This document shows, in pieces, positions 57,503-64,000 of a stretch of DNA of 64,000 nucleotides; within the stretch, counting starts at the first letter, position 1; every line of letters starts with the position of its first letter. Source of the DNA: Vitis vinifera (lineage: Eukaryota; Streptophyta; Magnoliopsida; Vitales; Vitaceae); assembly GCF_030704535.1 (NCBI RefSeq), contig NC_081822.1, positions 33,587,501-33,651,500 on the forward strand, given 5' to 3'. The notes under the pieces were generated by a model. The model saw only the letters and a program-made list of their open reading frames with translations. It made no database searches and was not told the origin of the DNA. The translations under genes were made by a program, and so were the position numbers.

Positions 57503-60500
57503 ATGGCTGCTGCTTTTTCTTCTTCTCAGAAGAGCTATGATGTCTTCCTCAGTTTCAGAGGAGACGACACCCGCAACAATTTCACTGCCCATCTCCTTCA
57601 GGAGTTGCGCACCAAAGGAATCAACACTTTCTTTGATGAGGATAAGCTCGAGAAAGGTCGAGTCATATCCCCTGCACTCATTACAGCTATTGAAAACTCC
57701 ATGTTTTCTATCATTGTTTTGTCGGAAAACTATGCATCTTCTAGGTGGTGCTTGGAGGAGATGGTCAAGATACTAGAATGCAATAGATCCAAGGAGGAGA
57801 GGGTTCTACCAATTTTCTACAACGTGGATCCATCAGATGTGCGGAATCACATGGGAAAATTTGGAGAAGCCTTGGCTAAACATGAAGAGAATTTGGAGGA
57901 GAACGGGGAGAGGGTGAAAATTTGGAGGGACGCTCTGACTGAAGTTGCAAATTTATCTGGCTGGGATTCAAGGAACAAGTAATATTTCTCTCTTAATTTT
58001 GTTTTAAATTTTTAAATATGCCTCTTTGAATGCTCTTGCTAATTCACTTGTCAGTTATTATAATACAGAGGCTATAAGAATACCCTGTTATTAATTAATG
58101 TTATTTGATTAGAGGATAAAGTTCATAAAATTCAAAAAAAAAATTTATTGGAATTTTGTAAAGTTAGATATAGGACCAACTAATATGATCATGACATCTT
58201 CCGCTATTTTTTTTTACTCTTACTAACTTTTTGTGGGTAGTTAAACTTATTATACATGTTTATGGTTCAAATATTGCAGGAATGAGCCTCTGCTAATAAA
58301 AGAAATCGTTATAAAACTTTTGAAGAAGTTGTTAAATACATGGACAAGTGATACTGAAGAGAACCTGGTTGGAATACAGTCCCGCATTCAAAAACTGAGA
58401 ATGCTATTGTGTTTACAATCAGATGATGTTCGGATGGTAGGAATTTGTGGTATGGGTGGAATAGGGAAAACAACCCTTGCTAGAGCTATTTATAGCCAAG
58501 TTTCTAACCAATTTGAAGCTTGCTCCTTTCTTGAAATTGCAAATGATTTCAAAGAGCAGGATTTAACTAGTTTAGCAGAGAAACTTCTTTCTCAATTATT
58601 GCAGGAAGAAAATCTCAAAATAAAAGGATCCACTTCTATAAAAGCAAGGCTCCACTCAAGAAAGGTCCTTGTTGTTCTTGATAATGTGAATAATCTAACA
58701 ATATTGGAACATTTAGCTGGAAATCAAGATTGGTTTGGTCAAGGGAGTAGAATTATCGTAACTACTCGGGATCAACGTTTGTTAATTCAACATAAAGTTG
58801 ATTATTATGAGGTTGCAGAATTTAATGGTGATGAAGCATTTGAGTTCCTCAAACATCATTCGTTAAAATATGAACTTCTTGAAAATGATTTACAGGAGCT
58901 TTCAAGAGAAATAATATTTTATGCTAAAGGCCTTCCATTGGCTCTTAGAGTTTTAGGTTCTCTTTTATTTGGCATGAACAAAGACGAGTGGAGAGATTAC
59001 TTGGTCAAACTAAAAAGTACTCCTAATATAGAAATTCAGGAAGTACTTAGATTAAGTTACGATAGGCTAGATGATGAAGAGAAGAATATATTTTTGGATA
59101 TTGCATGTTTCTTTAAAGGAGAGGACAAAGATCATGTGGTGGAAATACTGAAGGGTTGTGGCTTCTCTGCAAAATGTGGAATAAAAACTCTCATTAACAA
59201 GTCTCTCATAACTATTAATTTTGCTAACAAGTTGGAGATGCATGACTTAATACAAGAAATGGGTAAGGGTATTGTTCGCCAAGAATGTCCAAAAGAGCCT
59301 GAAAGACGAAGTAGATTGTGGGAACATGAAGATATCTTTGATGTGTTGAAAAGAAATATGGTAAGAGAAAAATAAAACACGAAATTTATTTTGTGTAGAA
59401 CAAATTAAGAATTATTTTATTTTAAGTAGTTATATGTTGATAAAATTATAGTTATTTTTTTGCATTTTGAATGCTTTTCACTTAATTTGCTTCTTGGTTT
59501 GTAGGGAAGTGAAAAAATTGAAGGCATATTCCTCAACTTGTCTCATTTAGAAGATACACTAGACTTCACCATTGAAGCCTTTGCTGGGATGAAAAAACTT
59601 AGATTGCTCAAAGTCTATAATTCTAAGAGTATTTCAAGAGACTTCAGAGATACCTTTAACAACAAGGTGAATTGTAGAGTGCGGTTTGCCCATGAATTTA
59701 AGTTTTGTTCCAATGATTTGAGGTACTTATATTGGCATGGATACTCTTTGAAATCATTACCAAAGGATTTCAGCCCAAAGCATCTTGTTGAGCTCAGTAT
59801 GCCTTATAGTCACATTAAAAAACTTTGGAAAGGAATCAAGGTATTGTTATGATCTACAACTCATGTTATTTTGTTTAGGAAGTATGTAATATATAGGGAA
59901 GCTAATTTTTAAGTTAACTTTCTTTTATGACAGGTTCTTGAAAGGTTAAAATCCATAGATCTCAGCCACTCCAAGTACTTAATACAAACTCCAGATTTCT
60001 CAGGGATCACCAACCTTGAACGTCTAGTTTTAGAAGGTTGTATAAATTTGCCTAAGGTTCACCCATCACTTGGAGTTTTGAAGAAGCTAAATTTCTTGAG
60101 TTTAAAAAATTGCACAATGCTTAGAAGGCTTCCAAGCAGCACTTGTAGTTTGAAATCTCTTGAAACCTTTATTCTTTCTGGTTGCTCCAAATTTGAAGAA
60201 TTTCCAGAGAATTTTGGGAACTTAGAAATGTTGAAGGAGCTTCACGCAGATGGAATTGTGGTAAGAGTACTACCCCCCTCCTTTTTTTCCATGAGAAACC
60301 TTGAAAAGTTATCTTTCGGTGGATGTAAAGGACCAGCATCTGCCTCATGGTTGTGGCCAAAAAGAAGTTCAAATTCTATTTGTTTCACGGTACCTTCTTC
60401 CTCAAACTTATGCTCTTTAAAGAACCTAGATTTAAGTTACTGCAATATATCAGATGGAGCAAATGTTAGTGGCCTTGGCTTCTTAGTTTCACTTGAATGG

Positions 60501-61473
60501 TTAAATTTAAGTGGAAACAACTTTGTCACTTTGCCTAACATGAGTGGACTCTCTCACCTGGAAACGCTTCGGTTGGGAAATTGTAAAAGACTAGAGGCAC
60601 TTTCACAGCTTCCATCAAGCATACGTTCTTTAAATGCAAAAAATTGCACATCGTTGGGAACAACTGAATTACTCAACTTGCTACTTACAACGAAGGTGCA
60701 TACTCTGCTGAGACCGCGGGAACTCGAATCCCTAGTGAGTTCTCTTTAAATCCAATTTTCGTTATAAAAAATAAAAAATAAAAAATAAAAAGCTTTTGCC
60801 TGTATGAAATATGAGGAGACAACTCATATTTTAGTCTTTGTTCTGTTTTACTAAATTAGACTGATAGTGTAAAATAAATGTTGAATGAATCAAGATGGGA
60901 AAGTAGCAATTTCTCGCTCTCTCAACATGGACATTATTTATTTTCTTTCTGCAGGATTCTACATTCGGTGTTGTGATTCCTGGGAGTAGAATACCAGATT
61001 GGATCAGGTATCAGAGCTCGAGGAATGTAATTGAAGCAGACCTACCCCTAAATTGGTCTACCAACTGCCTGGGTTTTGCATTGGCTCTTGTCTTCGGTGG
61101 CCGGTTTCCTGTCGCTTATGATGATTGGTTTTGGGCACGTGTTTTCTTGGACTTTGGCACATGTCGCCGTTCTTTCGAAACTGGTATTTCTTTCCCCATG
61201 GAAAATAGTGTTTTCGCTGAAGGGGATCATGTGGTTCTGACTTTTGCACCAGTTCAACCCTCACTCAGTCCGCATCAAGTCATTCACATCAAGGCTACAT
61301 TTGCAATAATGTCCGTGCCGAACTATTATGAAATTAAGAGATGTGGGTTAGGTTTAATGTATGTTAATGAAGAGGTGAATTTCAATTCTCTCTTCTCTAC
61401 TCCTCCCCTAATGAGTCAACTCTTGTCCTTAAAGAAATCTCTGCGGGGGAACCCATTGAATGTGAGGACGTGA
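57503..61473 (+). CDS. TNL4: TIR-NB-ARC-LRR-C-JID immune receptor, tail probably frameshifted
   Basis: Exons 57503-57978, 58280-59360, 59505-59840, 59934-60734, 60955-61473 join in frame to about 1070 residues. TIR: YDVFLSFRGDDTRNNF, catalytic-type glutamate E86 in SSRWCLEEM. NB-ARC: GMGGIGKTT (about residues 216-224), VLVVLDNVNN, SRIIVTTRDQRLL, GLPLALRVLGSL, FLDIACFFKGEDKDH, MHD in EMHDLIQEMG. LRR: exon 3 (LSMPYSHIKKLWKG) and exon 4 with about nine repeats. C-JID: PGSRIPDWIRYQSS, IKRCGLGLMY. After FSTPP the frame leaves the family sequence: the next frame encodes STLVLKEI, as in TNL2/TNL3 (STVVLEEI), so a 1-nt change at the CCCC of 61405-61408 is likely. The core domains are unaffected. Confidence 0.9.
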
Positions 61474-63200
61474 CCATGACTCAGAATCAGAGGTTACCCA
61501 TCGAAATATGCTATATCTTATTCTGAACCCACTTTTACTTTTGGATTGCTTTTCTTTGTGGGAGTGGTTATGGGAATATTATGCTTCTTCTTTTGGATGA
61601 AGGGAATAGCCTTCGTAACCAAAAGGGAAACGCAGGAGACGTGAAAAATAAAAAATAGAAAACCCTTTTCATCTGCCGCAGCCCTCCAAATACTGCGGCA
61701 GATCGCCTTCTACTCCTAAAAAAGTCCGAATAGTGTTGAGTCGTTTAACTACCAAGTAATTTCTATGTTTCAGGTCCAAAAGTAAGCCCTAAGATCTGGT
61801 GGGATTCATGATGCTGATTTCAGAGGTGTGGAGGCATTATGATTTGCTGATTTCAAGCCCTGAGGTATGACGTCTTTGCTTTGCTGCTGTTGTTGGATCT
61901 GATTGTCTATTCTTCCAGAGGCATTAGCTTTGATGGAGTAATTTCTATCTTATTATAGAATTAGTGTTCTGCTTTCCTGGTTGAGCATGTTCTTCAGTTG
62001 TTTCCCTATTTACTTGGATGATAAACAAAGGCTCCTTTGTGGTTGAACCTATGCATAGAAAATAGAGATACAGGGTTCCTGCAGTAATGAAAACCTAGGG
62101 CTGGGATGCAACTATTATGGTTGGCGATTTTGCATTTTTTTAAAATTTACTTCTTGATATAATTTGGATGATTTGTTTGTTTGGTTCTTTATTTGGATAG
62201 GAGATCATAATATTTCATGACCATTATGAAATTATACTCTTTTATGATTCTAAAGAATACCAATATGCACAATTCCATGATCTTAGTTTGACAACCAATG
62301 GAAAAACGTACAGGGACCTGGATTCAAATCCTAATATGGCATCATATGACTGTGGTGACAGAAGGAAAGAGAAGAAAAAGATGTGGGATAAGAATCTAAA
62401 ACTACTGCATAAAATGAAAATGAAGAGCCTGCTGTATATGGAGTGCCTTCTGTAGAATCCAAGTCCATTGGTTTCGGTTTTTCTGCTTCTTGTGCACTCT
62501 GCCCTGTTGAAGAGCCTTCTGAATGCATCATCGTTGAACTGCTTTCTTCTCTGTCTGTATCACTTGGTACCTGTTTCCTTCTTCCTGAACATTGTTCCCA
62601 GTTGAAGAATCCAGTGAGAGTCTCTTTGCTGGAATACTTTCTTCATCCTCTGGGTCCATTGGTCCTTGTATACTCTTTCCCTATTGAAAAGTCCAGTGAG
62701 GGCTTTTTCGTTAGAGAATCTACTGCAAAGTCTGGATTGATTGGTAAGAGTTCCTTTGTTTCCTTTATTTGCTGCTTTTATGTATTTCTAAGATGCTTTG
62801 ATCTGTATTTACATATCGAAAAATGCAAATCGAAGAAGGGATGATGGAATGTGGCCTTTTGCAACCTTCACACTGCAGTTGCACCTTATGCAGATCTTTT
62901 GCACATGCCAGTTTATTGCATTTTTCTTTTTTTTTTTTCCTTTTTTTTTTTTCATTCTTGTTATAGTCCACCGCTGAAAATAAATACTGTTTCAAACTAT
63001 TTGAGTTGTCAGGCTGCATTAAGTGCATTGGCTGCTCATGCAATTGAGCCCGGTGAAGCAGAAAGACAAGTTCTTGGCATTATCTTAGGGCAAGGTCAAC
63101 AAATGACTGATGCTCTTCTTTCCACCACTACATCCAAACTAGTTGTGGTGTTGGTGTTGCAGTTTTTTGGCTGAATGCTTTATCTTGCTTTCTCATATTC
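61474..63200 (+). other. TNL4 3' flank and unassigned gene-fragment-like sequence
   Basis: There is no complete gene. About 61740-61900 resembles an untranslated exon with GT/AG-like edges. At 62443-62844 a 133-codon frame lacks recognisable motifs. After an acceptor-like gttgtcag at 63003-63010, a frame reads AALSALAAHAIEPGEAERQV and GQGQQMTDALLSTTTSK, stopping near 63174. It looks protein-derived, but I do not recognise the family. T-rich runs at 62925-62953. Possibly the remains of a neighbouring gene. Confidence 0.4.
61673..61701. other. Short perfect stem-loop 3' of TNL4
   Basis: CTGCCGCAG and CTGCGGCAG are complementary over 9 bases around an 11-base loop, in a GC-rich pocket about 200 bp past the TNL4 stop. 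It may lie in the 3' UTR. Function unknown. Confidence 0.6.
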
Positions 63201-63759
63201 CAGGATGATTATTTACAATGGGTTGTTGAAAGTCAGAGATTTAGTCTCCCCAAGGAAATGGCAGAGTTCCCTTCTAGCTGAATTTCTTGTTCCCTTATGT
63301 AGTGTTTAAAATTAGGAATTTAATCGACTGCTTCGGCAGTTACTGTAACTTGTGCTTTGGTTTATGGTCCCAGGCCCATGAGCCTTGAACCATGAGCCTA
63401 CACCTTGAATCATGAGCCTTCACTCGACTTAGTGTCTTATTTTCATGTGTATACCTACTCGGTATGAGTTTTATATGATCATCTCCGTTTCCCTCCTAAT
63501 TTATAATATTTATATAATATTTTTAACAATTTTCCTTATCGTACAATGAAATCTAATTTTATAAGTACATATCAACATAGGAATATTTTATAAAGGGATG
63601 AACATATTTTTGCAAATAAAACATCACTATGGCACTTTTTTTTTTTTTTTTAATAATAGGAAATTCTTTTACAAAATATGATTCAAATAGAAAAATAAGG
63701 AAAACTTATAAATACACCCAAAAGAAAATTTAGGCAAAGTGTTTGGTTTGAATAGGGAA
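63201..63759. other. Intergenic
   Basis: A three-fold near repeat of catgagcctt(c/g)a at about 63377-63422, then AT-rich DNA with a T-run at 63638-63652. No gene seen. Confidence 0.4.
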
Positions 63760-64000
63760 TGCATGGGAACCAATATTTTTTTCATGCATCCCACTCGATA
63801 GCAAGACTTGGACGGTAACAAAATTTGTCTTTCAAAACTAATTTTTTAATTGAGTTTTGGGGTTACAATTTATTTTATTTATATTTAAAAGTAAAAACAA
63901 AATAAGAGAGCAAATCATGTGTCTCCTTAAACAACAAAGCAAGTTCACAAACTAGAAATGAGTGTGAGGGTTAGGTTACTTAGGTTACATGTCTCTAAAG
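63760..64000 (-). mobile_element. LTR relic entering from the window edge
   Basis: Degenerate match to the LTR 3' end in minus orientation. Landmarks are aatgcatgggaac, TGCATCCCACTCGATAGCAAG, a ttttgtttt(c)a-type A/T stretch, AGGGTTAGGTTACTTAGG (compare GGGTCAGGTTACTTATCGGG) and gtctctaaag at the end. It continues beyond the window. Same family as 1990-3031 and 16641-23698. Confidence 0.5.

Noticed and set aside
4008..61473. Integrated decoy (WRKY, BED, HMA or similar) in any of the TNLs
   Set aside because: All exons are accounted for by TIR, NB-ARC, LRR and C-JID. The tails are acidic or proline-rich, without an extra domain.

Overview
This window looks like nuclear DNA of a woody dicot, most likely grapevine (Vitis). 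It is AT-rich, its genes have plant-type introns (GT/AG), and it holds a cluster of TIR-NB-LRR (TNL) disease-resistance genes separated by retrotransposon debris. The Vitis assignment is an inference from the style of the TNL proteins and the long terminal repeats (LTRs). No bacterial, organellar or CRISPR features were seen.

Layout. 1-1990: a non-coding mosaic of fragments of unrelated genes; a dihydrofolate reductase (DHFR-TS)-like and a leucine-aminopeptidase-like piece are recognisable. 1990-3031: LTR relic. 4008-9016 (-): TNL1, five exons, apparently intact. 9017-13310: promoter-side sequence, two MITE-like palindromes and a dead copia pol. 13310-15284: tandem broken TIR-exon copies. 15285-26820: an 11.5-kb nested transposon island (an AT-rich element with long terminal inverted repeats; an aberrant head-to-head LTR composite; a solo LTR with a perfect target-site duplication). 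30830-34307 (-): TNL2, a pseudogene with no TIR exon and a stop codon in the NB-ARC exon. 35330-38155: TNL 3'-end scraps and LTR-like DNA. 38155-39970: second copy of the broken TIR-exon block. 43479-47626 (-): TNL3, intact. 51745-55574: two nested solo LTRs of one family, both with perfect target-site duplications. 57503-61473 (+): TNL4, five exons, with a probable frameshift in the C-terminal tail. 61474-64000: gene-fragment-like sequence and another LTR relic.

How the parts relate. TNL2 and TNL3 sit in a segmental duplication: 13310-15284 plus 26821-34420 matches the contiguous block 38155-47060. The second copy therefore shows the empty site of the 11.5-kb island. TNL1 and TNL3 share similar TIR exons and 5' flanks. 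TNL3 and TNL4 are divergently oriented, 9.9 kb apart. The three readable TNLs encode TIR, NB-ARC, LRR and C-JID domains, the architecture of effector-activated NADase receptors in plant immunity.
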